Source: Bryum argenteum (taxonomy: Eukaryota > Streptophyta > Bryopsida > Bryales > Bryaceae). From it: a DNA stretch of 64,000 bases. Each line of letters begins with the position of its first letter. Positions within the stretch are counted from its first letter, which is position 1. Below are positions 1 through 10,793 of the stretch, in pieces. The DNA lies in the NCBI GenBank assembly GCA_037043015.1, contig CM073321.1:30110101-30174100 (forward strand), written 5' to 3'. The position numbers were made by a program, and so were the translations under genes. Under the pieces are notes generated by a model. The model had not been told where the DNA came from, made no database searches, and saw only the letters and a list, made by a program, of their open reading frames with translations.

Positions 1-1
1 T

Positions 2-2041
2 GAGTATGGTATGGTAAGTGAAGTCCAACTTTGGGGTTCAAGACTTAGAACTCCAAGTCCATCCACAAACGACTCTTCGGATTATACATATTACCCCGGG
101 CAATCGGAATTCCAAGTTTCAAATGACATGGATAAATTAGAAAAGATGGAATTGACCCCAAATTCGAAGAAGTGGTTTATAAACAACTCTAATGCATCAA
201 ATGAAATAGGTTCAGGATGCAATTTGACATTTACCGAATTTTCTAGTTTACCGGTAAATGAACGCTTTGCACCCGGTATGTGGAATTCACCTTGCACTCA
301 AATTCCCCCCGTTCATTGGTTAGGGGGCAAACAAGGTTTGGTTGAGCGTTTGACATTATGCCAAAATCCCCTTGACTTCTTTTTGTTGTTTTGGCCTAAT
401 GACATGTTGGTGAGAATTGTTAGAGTGTCTAATTTGTATGCCGCATCAAGCAATGAGGAAGGCAAGACACGTGGAGGAGCCCGTTGGGTCCCGTTGACAG
501 TAAAGGAGCTACTAACCTTTTTTGGTATACTTATGCTAATGGCTACTAAAAAGTTACCTAATGTTCGATTACATTGGTCAAAATGTTCTGATGAGTTATT
601 TCTAACCAATGCAATTACAAAATGCATGTCAAGAAATAGGTTTGAAGACATATTGAGATGTTTGCACTTAGTTGATAATAGGAATGTTACCACGGATAAA
701 TCTAGTCCTAATTACAATAAATTAGCAAAAACCGAGTGGTTAGTGAAAAAACATAATGATCTTTGTTCTTTGTATTATAACCCGGAACAAAATGTATGCG
801 TTGACGAAATGATGATAAAATACACGGGTAAGTATGCACCTATAAAACAATACATGAAAGCCATACCCACACAATATGATTTGAAAATTTGGTGTTTGGC
901 TAATTGTGAATCAAAGTACGTGCAAAGAATCGATATCTATTGCGGGGCAAGTGATTCCCAAGAGGAGGGGAACGTCGGGGGGAGAGTTGTGCTAAACCTC
1001 ATGTCCGGTTTGGAAGGTAAGGGGCACATTGTTACATGTGACAATTCTTTTACCTCACCCGGCATTATTTTGGTCTTTGTTGGAACGTGGTATTTTTGCG
1101 ACAGGCACTTGTAGGACAAACCGAATTGGGTGGCCTCAAGCGCTCACTAACTCACCCACGGGATCCCGGGGACAACTTTGGTACCGGGTGCACGCAAGCG
1201 AACGAATGTGCGCCATGACTTGGTACGATAATAAACCCGTCTCTTTGCTTTCTACGGCGTGTAGTCCGGTTGATACCTCACGGTCTTTGTTTATAACCCG
1301 ATGGCATGCCGGGGGTTATATTCAAATTCCGGCGTCCCCCCGTTTTGTTGCATTACCAACAACACATGAGAGGTGTTGATGTGCATGACCAATTGCGGGG
1401 TTATTACTCATTGCAAAGAAGAGATCACAAATGGTGGCATAAGATCTTTTATCATATTTTAGATCAATCTTTTTTGAATGCCTATATTTTATACAAAAAA
1501 CTCATGGTATTGAGGGGTACTACACCTATGTCTCATTTGCAATTCTATGTTGAAATAGCTAACATTTTGACCGAGGTGCCCGTAGACAAACCTACATGCA
1601 TGCCCGGGGCGGCGGTTCCAAAAAGAAGAAGAAAGAAGAACACCGGACCCGTAAGGGTTGGCGTGAATAAAGTGTCCGTTCGACCTACCCTTGATGATAT
1701 GCCCACAGGACCTAACAACAGTGGTATAGGACTACTAACCCCTCTCAGGGTGGACACTACATGAAAAAAGGACCCAGAACTAGTGAGCTGTTATGTTTGT
1801 ATAAAAGTAAAGGTTTGGTTTTGTTGGTCGTCACATTGTTGACATACCACGTTGTTTGGAAGAGACATGGATGTGTAGTAGCGGTGGTCCGGGTTCGATT
1901 CCCGTTTAACTCGTTTGAGCATCGTTTACAATCATCTGGCGCTATAGAGCTAGTGGGCAGGAAATTCCATCGGCTTGGGCCCCCTATATTGTGACAAGGT
2001 TGCTATTCTAATATATCACTTCTTCCTCCTCTCTTTCTTTC

Positions 2042-2075
<34 letters not shown>

Positions 2076-2428
2076 TTCTTTTTTATTAAACTATGGTGGT
2101 TGTATGTCTGCTGGTAATGTTTCTCCATTTTCTAGTTTTCTCTTGTGTAGTATTATAGACATGGCATGGTGTATGGCAATTGTGTTTATTTCTCTGAATG
2201 TATTTTTTATGAGTGTCTTTGGTATTTTGAGTTTGGTTTTGAGGATTTTCATAGAAGGCGGTTCCAAATTCTAACAAATTACACTATACTATGGTTTGGA
2301 GTGGTCATGAAAACCGTATCCGACGTCGTTGTGTGGTTTGCAAGAAAGTCCGGCAATGGTATTGTCCTACTTGCAATGTTTCTGTTTGTATGGGTGAGTG
2401 CTTTGTAATTCACCATAGCAACTCATGA
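2..2428 (+). pseudogene. piggyBac-type transposase, frameshifted (copy 1)
   Basis: The product belongs to the DDE_Tnp_1_7 (PGBD) family, which cuts and pastes at TTAA. The three catalytic aspartates are visible in VDEMMIKY (about 803-826), VTCDNSFTS (about 1036-1062) and RGVDVHDQL (about 1369-1395). A C-terminal cysteine-rich finger (RRRCVVCKK, WYCPTC, CMGEC, IHH) is encoded at about 2255-2428, in a separate exon after an ATTTTCATAG acceptor; a plausible donor is GTAAGG at 1651. Two breaks are seen. One extra base near 1058-1062 separates the second aspartate from the following GTCRTNR segment and is shared with the other copy. A sixth C in the run 1336-1341 is private to this copy (five C in the other). 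It is therefore probably non-functional. Confidence 0.85.
1868..2085 (+). other. Intron of the piggyBac gene with tRNA B-box-like sequence and T tract
   Basis: The stretch between the two transposase exons contains CCGGGTTCGATTCCCG (1888-1903), which resembles a tRNA T-arm or Pol III B box, and a run of about 25 T at 2040-2066. No matching acceptor stem or A box at correct spacing is obvious, so a tRNA gene is not supported. It may be a worn SINE head. The same sequence is present in the inverted copy. Confidence 0.35.
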
Positions 2429-2487
2429 CACATATATTATTTAGTTTTATTTTGCCAGCCCACGAATGCTTTGTAATTCACCATGCC

Positions 2488-2755
2488 ATTTATTCTAAGC
2501 ATGTTTTTTACAGTTCTCATCAATAAAGCATAATTTATACCCATGTGTAATTTATTGTGATTTTATCATGTATTATTTCTTTTGAATATGCCTAGTATAC
2601 ATTTGCCAAGTAAGAACTTGGGCACCCCAAGTAAGTACTTGGGCACCCCAAGTAAGCACCAAGTCTTTTATTCTAAGCATGTTTCATACATTTCTCATCA
2701 ATAAAGCATAATCTATACCCATGTGTAATTTATTGTCATATTATCACAAATTTCT
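2488..2755 (+). repeat. Direct repeats in the piggyBac 3' tail
   Basis: A block of about 80 bp beginning TATTCTAAGCATGTTT and containing CATCAATAAAGCATAAT occurs at about 2489-2570 and again at about 2668-2750. Between them, at about 2607-2660, three short units based on CCAAGTAAGTACTTGGGCAC are in tandem; each contains the small palindrome AAGTACTT. The inverted copy carries the same arrangement. Sub-terminal repeats are common in DNA transposons and may bind transposase, but that is inference. Confidence 0.7.
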
Positions 2756-2924
2756 TCATTGAATATGCCTAGCATTTCATGCATTTGCCCATATACAATG
2801 ACTCCAAGTGTTCTTATAAAGCCCTGGGCTGCTCTAACTGAGCGTCTGTGCCTCGTTCGTGGAGCCGACCCTGGGGAGGGGCCTTGGGGGGGGGAGTAAG
2901 AGAGGCACAGTTTGTTGGGCTGAC

Positions 2925-3075
2925 CTAGGGGGACGGGGAAGAGGGGGATCCATGAGGGGGGGGGGGGAAGAGGGAGATCCATGAGGGAGGGGGGAAGGTG
3001 GGGACCCATGAGGGGGGGGGGGAAGACGGGGATCGATGAGGGGGGCGAAAAGGGGGACTCATGAGGGGGGGTGGT
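2925..3075 (+). repeat. G-rich minisatellite near the piggyBac 3' end
   Basis: Five units of roughly 25-35 bp share the pattern GGG(G)ATCCATGAGGGGGG-AAG, with G runs of 6-13 bases. The inverted copy has the same units at about 19763-19905 but different G-run lengths, so the array changed after duplication. Runs of three or more G in close spacing could form G-quadruplex DNA. Long proline- or glycine-rich open frames over this array come from composition only. Confidence 0.8.
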
Positions 3076-3274
3076 TAGCAATTGGTGAGGTGGCCCGTGC
3101 GATGAACTGCCGGCACTGTTCCGGAACCTGCTGCGGCCAAAGACTGCACGGCTTCCTACACGATTGCCTGCGCGGTATGCTTGGGCCCGACCCTAGAGGC
3201 TTACTCTGCCCGATACCTCCAAGATGCGCCCCAGATGCTCCGGGCTGCCCAATAATTGAGCCCTGGGCGTTTAA

Positions 3275-4560
3275 GGCAGTCTTTGGTATTTTGAGTATTA
3301 CGAGAGTACAACGTAGGAGAGGACAATAGATTCGAGGCCCATTTTGCAAGTGTTGAAGTGTGGTCCCAATCTGTAATGAGTAGCCGGTGTAATCAGTTTG
3401 TGTTTATGCGAGTAGAGTGAGAGTTTATCAAATTGTATGTAATAGAGTTTTTGAATGAAGTAAAGTTGAGATTGTATGTTATGATATAATGAAGAACTGA
3501 TGTGTGAAGTTGTTTGCTTGAGAACTGATGTGTATGATCAAGTTGGACTGGAATGATTGTGAAGAATTCAAATCGAATGAGAATTGTGGGTGAATTTATA
3601 AATTGAGAGAAGTAATCTAGTGTTTGTAAGATTTGTCGAATAGGAATCGTTCCAACTAATAGTGACGAGGAAATTGTTGAGCTGAAAGGAAGAATTAATA
3701 GCAAGTAGTATAAGAGAACGAAATTGGAATAAAAGTTTGTTTTGAGTTTGTATAAATTAGCATTGAATTGTAAGATCTACAAAGTGGATAGAATGCCATG
3801 TAAGTCAGGAAAATACTAACTGAAGTGATGTCATTGTAGTATGATGGAGAAATAAAAATAGAATGAGTGAGTGATTTTTGAGTATGAAGACAAATTGTAG
3901 ATTTTGTGATAATGCGGGTTATAATGTACAAATTTGTAAGCAAAAGTGCCGAGTAGTCAAGTGTGAAACTGTGAGAGGAGAAGTGAAAGCAGAAGAGAAA
4001 ACAACTATCTGAGAAATTTCAAAAGAAGGTAAAATGAAGTTAATTGAAGAAAAAAACGAGTTATCAAAAATAAAGAAATAAAATACACAAATCGGATCAT
4101 TATAAAGATGAAGACCTTGAGGTGGAGTTGTAGCCGAGTTGGTGAAAGGAACCGAAGGACAAAGTTGGAGAAGAATAGAAATTCCAGTTGGACCACAAGA
4201 GAGAAAAGAATAAATTGTAAAATTACTGCAGAGATATTCAAATAAAAATTCCTTGTGAAATATTATCCTTGTAGGGAGTATTAAGAGTGAAGCATAAAGA
4301 AAAACATTGCTAAAGAAAAATGAGTTAATGCTTGGAAAAGGGGGATAATTTACTTTCAGAAATTACCTAGCTTGTAAAATGCATTGATAAATTCAAAGCA
4401 AATATCAAATTAAGACTTAAATAACCTATAGTAATCTCCTTGAACGAATCTAAATATACAAAGGATACATAAATAACTCGAAAAAATATTAAAATATCCC
4501 TACAGTCCCCTTTGACATTTGTCTCTCACTCCATTCAGGACTCTAACGGAAACACTCCTG
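3275..4560 (+). other. Intergenic, strongly C-poor on the + strand; possible zinc-knuckle relic
   Basis: From about 3360 to 4330 the + strand has many G and A but very few C. The only protein-like signal is near 3888-4010, where an open stretch reads NCRFCDNAGYNVQIC, resembling a zinc knuckle with His replaced by Tyr. No full gene is recognised. The strand bias would fit heavy one-sided C-to-T change in an old transposase copy, but this is speculative. Confidence 0.3.
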
Positions 4561-5640
4561 GAAACCGGTACTAGTATTCCCCAGGATTAGCTTGGAACGA
4601 GACTCTTTCCAATCCAATGTTGCAAGATGCTCAAGAGCATCCCACAATGCCCAATGTGCGGGAGTGGGCTTCCTTTCCATGCCTCACCTTTTAGAGCCAT
4701 TCCCGACCACTCCCGGGAACCGACACTACTTATCATGGAGACTAACTTGGAGAGGGACACTTCCCAACCCCATGTTTAGAGATGCTCCAAAGCAGTCTCC
4801 ATTTTCCACAAGGTGCGGGAGTGAGGCCCCATCCCAAGCATCACCCTTTGCAGCCACCCCAATTCTCCTGGGCACCATGTGCAAGTGAGGAGGGAGACCA
4901 CCCCTCCTCATAGTACCCTCTCTAGTCTTCGGCATGCCCCCTCTCTTGTGTTAAGGGGCCTTCCATGACACAATTTGTTTGGAAGACCACCCGTTTTTGC
5001 CTTAGTCACGAAGACGGGCCGTAACTTCCCCTCGGGCTAGCTCCTAAATCAGGCATCCAAATGGGACGTGCAAGCGCATTCTCGACATGAACTCTTACAG
5101 TAGATATTGATGGACTACCTACTTGCCCCAATCAGAGCTTTTCCAAGGGAGATATGCTCCTCTGAACATTCGGTGTCACGGGGAGCAACATTCCCAAGTC
5201 CCGAAGTCCCCACCACTTTGAGGAGCCATATCTCCTAGACCAATGCTTTGCCCATCTTGAACCTTTGCATTCTAAAAAGTCCTTGTCATAAGCTTTCCAT
5301 TGATATGCAACATGCCGCCTTCCACAAAGGTCGACACATTGAGTCCCGGGAGGCAAGACTCTTGAGTTCCTAAGTGTCCCGGAACGCGCTCCAACTTTGG
5401 GGAGCCATATCTCATGACTCACAACTCCAAATTGCGTGTTCTTTGGACCCTTGGGTGCATGCTCAAACAAGGTATTCAAAGTTGTAAAGCACGCTACCAA
5501 TTTCGTCCCGAGCACGACGCCATTGCGTGCTGTTTGTTCGGGACACCCCTTGGTCACTTCACCTTGTCTCTTGCCAAGTCCGAGACGTCATCCCCGGGGT
5601 CCTCTTTGCTCACCACGCTGTTTGGACATCCTTTGGAAAT
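4560..5640. repeat. Dispersed repeat related to 31.2-32.5 kb
   Basis: Several stretches match the non-coding leader inside the 6.78-kb insertion. Examples are a segment ending GGAAGACCACCC (about 4880-4990 versus about 31780-31890), and one with ATGCYCCTCTGAA followed by a CGGG-type run (about 5150-5190 versus about 32065-32100). The two are diverged but in the same order, so both belong to one repeat family, probably a leader or LTR-like part. No intact gene is seen here. Confidence 0.55.
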
Positions 5641-6420
5641 AGATTTGACATTGGCGGACCGGAAAGTATAGGCGGATCAGGTGCAACACATGACACTGCT
5701 GGCTCCAGCAGTGCGGGTGAGGCAGGCGGCTCAGTCGTTGCCACAGGCTCGACTGTGACAAGCAGCTCTTCGGCAGCCGACACGGCCACACTACGGCTGC
5801 TTCCTGGAGGACTACGTTTGGACCGCACTCCACGACCAGTTCGCCGCTTATCAGTGCATCGACAACTACGACATCGACCTATAGCGGCCCACTGTCACCG
5901 ATCCCAACACGACCGTATTTTCCACTCTCGCTCGAGTTTTCTCTTGAGTTCGATCCGAAGGACGAATACCTGATTGTCGAGGACTTACTTGAGTTACAAG
6001 AGTACTTTCCTTCATTCAAGATTACGACACTTCGACATGAAGAAATGCGTTCATTCTCGCCCGACATGATCGAGTTGTCTACGGTACCTCGAGTTCAGCT
6101 CCGACCCAAAAGCCTTGTCACGACCTTTCGTACACCATCCCCTTCTGCTCGTAACAGGATCACACCACTGTCTAATGACAAGGAGCCTTGACCGCGGGTG
6201 ACCAGGAGGGTGCTTCATCCGACACTAGTCGACTTTCCCTTGCAAGAGACGACCAACCGTCGGGACCCAAGGTTGCTGACACCTTCGACGGGGAAATTGA
6301 AGGCACCTCCGTCATCACCCTCAACAGATCCTCACCCAACCTGTTCCGACTCTCCCCCACCGGCTGTCGACTTCTCGGTTTACTCAAACCGACCATAAAA
6401 TTATCCAGTAGTTGCTAGAT
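5640..6420 (+). pseudogene. Degenerate coding remnant, possibly retroelement gag-like
   Basis: Coding-like + strand sequence follows the repeat leader. One frame runs through a Ser/Thr/Ala-rich segment (about 5648-5790). A second carries YVWTALHDQFAAYQC (about 5804-5850), interrupted by TAG near 5881 and TGA near 5944. A third continues from LEFDPKDEYLIVEDLLELQ (about 5945) to a stop near 6190. The mix of frames and stops shows decay. The family is not recognised; the gag-like label rests only on its position after a repeat leader shared with the element at 30-36 kb. Confidence 0.35.
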
Positions 6421-7251
6421 TCAAGCGCAAGGGTCCGTAGTACCAATCCACAGGGGTGTACTTAGCTTGAATGGAGGGCAATGTTTACCAAATATTTTAC
6501 GAATATTCCCTTAGGCTAAGTTTGGGTAGTCGACACCTTGTTGATAGTGGATTTGGTTGATAACCGGTTGATATTCGGGAGAGAGTTTGAGAGATAGGAG
6601 TGTCTATGCAAACCCAACCTAGGCATCCGACTAGTCAGCCGACCCTACAGGTCGACTGACTAGGTCGACCCGACCAGATCGGGCAGACCAGGTCTGACAC
6701 TGTGTAAGACCTGGACCTATATGTACTCCCCCTCTTGTTTGGAAGAGTGTTGTTCTTTATTTTGTTTTAGGTTTCTCTCCTCTCTCTCACGCAACCGCCT
6801 CTTGTTTTGTGTTTATGATTTGGTCGACTTTGTAGTATTTGTGACTACTAAGATCAATTCTAGTTCTTGCATTGATAAGTAGCTAGGAGTAAATACTATG
6901 TACTACAGTAGCAGCACTCGACCTGTCTTCTTTTCTAAGTTGACTAAGATTCTACTCTCTATGTGATTCTAGCGACTCTGAGATATGGTTCTAATCCCTG
7001 CAGTTCGGTCGAATCGACAGTGGACTCTACCTGCTACTACTTTCTAGTTGAGTCTACTAGTAAAAACTAGTTAAGGATCGTTCTTAGAAAACACCCCTTA
7101 ACATAGTTCACGAGAAGTAAATCTACTACAAGTTTGTACAATAAGCATCGAAAGACCTTACCTTCATTTTCATCTATGCAAATTTTTGAGAGAAATTTAT
7201 GAAAAAAGGTTGTGCCCTAGACGTATAGGGGCTCGTATTCCATGTTTTATA
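6421..7251. other. Intergenic, no gene seen
   Basis: No sustained coding frame, RNA gene or clear repeat was recognised. GTCGAC-type words are frequent between 6600 and 7060, with several GACTAGTC/CTAGTCGAC variants, but without a clear period. Confidence 0.5.
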
Positions 7252-8870
7252 CAGTGTGTGGCAAAACCGAGTCAAACTCTTGAAATTCGTAATTTGATTA
7301 GCAATATGGAAAATTTGGCAATAGATTTTTAGAATGTGTAAATTGTGCAATATATCAATTTGAATGGGCTACAATTTGATGGAGAAGAAGTTCCTTCTTA
7401 CATTGAAATGTACAAGAAAATTACATTTAAAGGAAACTATGTTCCTTGACTCACTTTTGCATCCACTATCAAAAAGCAACTCAATATTTTGTCCACTTGC
7501 CTTTAGCGGCTAAAACTCCTTGGATCCGCCTTGGCATGCTTTCATACAACCTCCTACACTCCTCTATTGCTAAAAAAGCCCAACACTCCTCAATACGCTC
7601 CCACAATTCTAAAATTCCTGTTGGAGCCCTTTCATACTGGTTAAGACGACGTTTCAGTCCAGCCCAAAGATGCTCAATTGGATTCAAGTCAGGAGATTGT
7701 GTAGGCCACCTAAGAACATCAAAATTTTGTGATCTCAACCATTGCCGAACACTTTTTGCTGTATGTTTGGGATCGTTGTCATGCTGAAAAATCAAATTTG
7801 AAGGATCAAGATCATATGCACAGATGGTATACAATAAATCTCTTTGCAAGATTTCTTTATATTGATGTTGATCCATTCTTCCTTCGATTCTACATAACAT
7901 ACCACGGCCATGGAATGTCATGCAACCCCATACCATCACTGAACCACCGCCAAACTTCACAGTCTCTTGCACTTGTCTTGAATCACAAGATTGTTCATTG
8001 CGAATCCAACACCAACTACGACCATCCGAGCAAAATCGATTTACCTTGGTCTCATCGAAAAAGATGACATGCTTCCAAATACCAACGGTCCAATGTTGAT
8101 GGCGCCTAGCAAATTCAAGTCGATCCTTAATGTGTTTCTGGTTCAATTTTGGTTTCTTCTGCTTCACTTTTGATCTCAAGCCTGCTGCACATAAAGTCCT
8201 TCGCACTGTATCAACACTCACAGTAACATGGCATTTCTTGCGTACATGTTGGGCAACTTGTGTAGCATTTTCAAAACCTCCTGATGTGACAGCACGAACA
8301 CATGCTCTCTTCTCTGCATCACTTAGCACTTGTGGTCTACCACCACTACTAGGCGACAAATCACATAATCTCTTCTTTCTAAGTCTTGCAACATGGCTCG
8401 AGACACCGCAACTCATGTGCTACATCTCTTGTAGTCCTACCAAACACAACATCACCAAAATGGAGTTATCAAGGTCTTTTCGAGCACTACCACAAAGCTC
8501 ATCTAAGTGCACCATGGTCTGGTCCTCACACTCGCTTACAATGTGCACTAAGTTGACATGGAGTATGTCAAGATAGACACTCCTTGTGCCCATGCCAATC
8601 TGGTCATAAAAGTCTTCCATCCATTTTTTACCACTTCATTGCATTTATTATGGCATGCCATGCAAAACTGAGTCAAGCCAAGTGTATGTGTTGGAAGACA
8701 TGTATCTCCTTATAACTTTTTTATATGTCACCATGGATGCTATGTCAACTAATACACTCCATATTATATGTCCTCCATGTTAAAAATAGTCATTTCATTT
8801 ATTGAGTTGTTAGGAATTGACGGCCAAATAATCTCTTTCAACAAGGTTGACTCAGTTTTGCCACACACTG
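7252..8870 (-). mobile_element. Tc1-like (DD34E) transposon, complete ends
   Basis: The ends are inverted repeats beginning CAGTGTGTGGCAAAACCGAG on the left; the right end reads the same inward with one mismatch (AACT for AACC). Each end is flanked by TA (7250-7251 and 8871-8872), the target duplication typical of Tc1/mariner. The element is 1,619 bp and contains one transposase gene on the minus strand. Ends, duplication and gene size all fit an ordinary full-length Tc1 element. It lies in intergenic DNA with no neighbouring host gene within 3 kb. Confidence 0.95.
7481..8620 (-). pseudogene. Tc1-like transposase with one in-frame amber codon
   Basis: The frame from ATG 8416 to the stop at 7481 encodes 311 residues with the Tc1 DDE catalytic set: IFFDETKVNRF, FQHDNDPKHTA and SPDLNPIEHLW. 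The second Asp and the Glu are separated by 34 residues, hence DD34E. The same frame continues upstream to ATG 8620 and is interrupted only by TAG at 8420-8422. That stop falls inside what reads as the first helix-turn-helix (ILVMLCLVGLQEM before it, SCGVSSHVARLRKK after it). The 311-residue version would lack half of its DNA-binding domain, so this copy is probably inactive, or active only with read-through. It is otherwise well preserved, suggesting fairly recent arrival. Confidence 0.88.
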
Positions 8871-8872
8871 TA

Positions 8873-9770
8873 TGTGCTGTCGCAACAAATACTCCTTTCC
8901 ATAAAATACAATGTTACTCACTCACACACAAAATTTGAACCACTTGCCTTAAATTATAGATGTTGTTGAATCTCGGAACTAGCTCTAGCAAGTAGTCTAG
9001 GACAAAATGTGGGTAAAACATTCGCTTTGTTGTAGTTAACAGTTCATCCGTTTCTTATGGTAATGTTGTCCCACCTTCTGTTATATTCAATTGAAGAATT
9101 AATTTTGTTGGAACGTGTTTGTGTCTAATGAATGCATCGATTACAACGTACGTTTGGAGCTTTAAAGAGTTATAACTTCGGTATATGCATTCTTTTCTCC
9201 AAACTCTATTTCCAATAATTGAAGTAATTTCAAAGATTCAACAGAATTTGAAATTTTACTAATTTTTCAAGTCTTGTTTTTCTATGTGTGAATAAGAGTA
9301 TAAATTATAATATCATTGTTTCAATTAGATATTATATTTGATTTAACTATTTTTCACATGCCAGTTTAGTATAAAAAACGAAGGCTTTGTATTTGAATTT
9401 CGGCATACCTATATGTAAAATCACGCACATCTATAGGATTCATAGGTCCAATCTGGTAAATATTGTGTAAACGTTTTCCTAACTCACTTAAGAACATGAA
9501 TTCAAAGATCGTTAAGGAAGATTAACATTTGAAATTGATATTCCTTGCTAATTGAACACTATAATATTAAATAAGTAAAAAGCTAAAACAAGTGGAATCT
9601 TCATTTTTTAAACTCTTCTACATAAATTTTTGAAGGTGAAAATATAGGTTTCCAAAATGGTGCCGCGAAGGGATACCTTACAATGTTTGAGGTGAGGTGC
9701 ATGGAGAAGCTATTATGTACCAATCTTGGCACTGAGCCATTATTGACCATTCCACTACAAGACCAATTTA
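8873..9770. other. Intergenic, AT-rich, no gene seen
   Basis: AT-rich sequence between the Tc1 element and the SINE candidate. No coding frame longer than background, no RNA gene and no tandem repeat was recognised. Confidence 0.5.
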
Positions 9771-9771
9771 T

Positions 9772-10165
9772 GGGGCCGGGGAAGGCACCACTAGCCTCGG
9801 CTTGGTGGTTAGGGCTTAGGCCTCCAATGAGGAGGTCGTGGGTTCTATTCCCCATGCCGGCGTGGTGCTCACCACCATAGTCCACCCAACTATCGTGGGT
9901 ATGCTTGGACCTTGTTGTATGGGGGTACCCCAAAGCCCTTTGGGGGATACTATGTCAAGATACTTTGTCACTTGTAACTAGCTAGAAACTAGTGTAGTTA
10001 TAGTGTCCACCCTCGAGCGGGGGAAGTAGTATTGTTTCAATTTCCCCTTGTTCGGTGGCCATCGGGATATTAGCATTACAAATGAACGCTTAATTCATGC
10101 CGGCCCCTTAGAAAGGGACCAGAGTTTCTATCTATCTTCTATCTATCTCGGGCCTAGGATAAGGA
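9772..10165 (+). mobile_element. tRNA-derived SINE candidate
   Basis: A Pol III-like internal promoter is visible: an A-box-like CTTGGTGGTTAGG at 9801-9813 and a B-box-like GGTTCTATTCC at 9841-9851, about 40 nt apart as in tRNA genes. Both sit in a tRNA-like head (GCCTCGGCTTGGTGG... TGGGTTCTATTCCCC). The head is followed by about 300 bp of unrelated body ending near a TCTATCTATCTTC simple repeat (10131-10148). No clean target duplication was found, so the ends are approximate. A decayed tRNA gene is the alternative, but anticodon and acceptor stems are not convincing. Confidence 0.55.
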
Positions 10166-10588
10166 GTATAAGAGCATTCCCACCCATCCTGAAAAACGGA
10201 TGAACTCAACTTATATTATATTGAGGTTGGCCTGCAAATTGGGGTTATTTTGAGGGGCGGAGCTCCAACCCCAAAACAAAAAAGGAGCTCACTAAAGGAC
10301 AAAGGACAAACTCCATATTCCTCTCCGATTTCCAAGGTGCCAATGAGATTCATCTTGCTTTTGTTCTTTCCTTGTTTTATCACCATGTGTACAAGTCATG
10401 GGTGGGGCACCCGGCTTGCAAACCAACTCAACTCAACTTATTGTGAGGATGATCCACCCTCCCTTTCCTGGAATGGGTGGTGATGGCCTAAGGGGTGCTC
10501 GGTAAAATACATGTTGGCCGTACGGTTCCACAAGCCTCATAATCACTGCCTCGCGTTGGAAGTTTCCACTTTCTCCGATCTCTCGGAG
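10166..10588. other. Intergenic; CGGAG target site at the right edge
   Basis: No gene recognised. The last five bases (CGGAG, 10584-10588) are the left copy of the target duplication of the adjacent TRIM element. Confidence 0.5.
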
Positions 10589-10793
10589 TGTTGTGGGCAA
10601 GGAGAAAGAGGAAGCAATATATAACTGGTATTGAAAAGATCTTTTGAACCTGTATATGGTTCACATATATATACCCCAGTTAGGGTAGTAACTTTAGATA
10701 CTTTTACTATATACTTTAACTTAACTTGAACTAACCGGAGAGTAAGATCTAAGTAAGAGGTTCTAGAAGGTTCCGAGGTTGCTTATCACAACA
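10589..10793 (-). repeat. LTR of TRIM element (downstream LTR in minus orientation)
   Basis: 205-bp terminal repeat with TGTTGTG/CACAACA ends, directly adjoining the polypurine-like GAGGAGGAG on the minus strand. Confidence 0.9.

Larger units (their letters stand above)
1..3274 (+). mobile_element. piggyBac-like DNA transposon, copy 1 (5' end outside window)
   Basis: This block is repeated almost base for base, in inverted orientation, at 19561-22.8 kb. It holds a piggyBac-type transposase (up to 2428) and a long 3' non-coding tail with direct repeats and a G-rich minisatellite. The 3' end is set by TTAA at 3271-3274, directly after GAGCCCTGGGCGT; the other copy meets TTAA after the same sequence, and the flanks then diverge. 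TTAA is the known piggyBac target duplication. The left end and its inverted repeat lie outside the window. The transposase frame is broken, so this copy could move only if a transposase were supplied in trans. Confidence 0.85.

Noticed and set aside
1868-1920. tRNA gene
   Set aside because: Only a B-box/T-arm-like segment is present; no acceptor stem, A box or anticodon arm at proper spacing.
2713-3081. Proline-rich protein over the piggyBac minisatellite (and its mirror at 19754-20113)
   Set aside because: Frame is produced by a G/C-rich tandem repeat with variable run lengths between copies.
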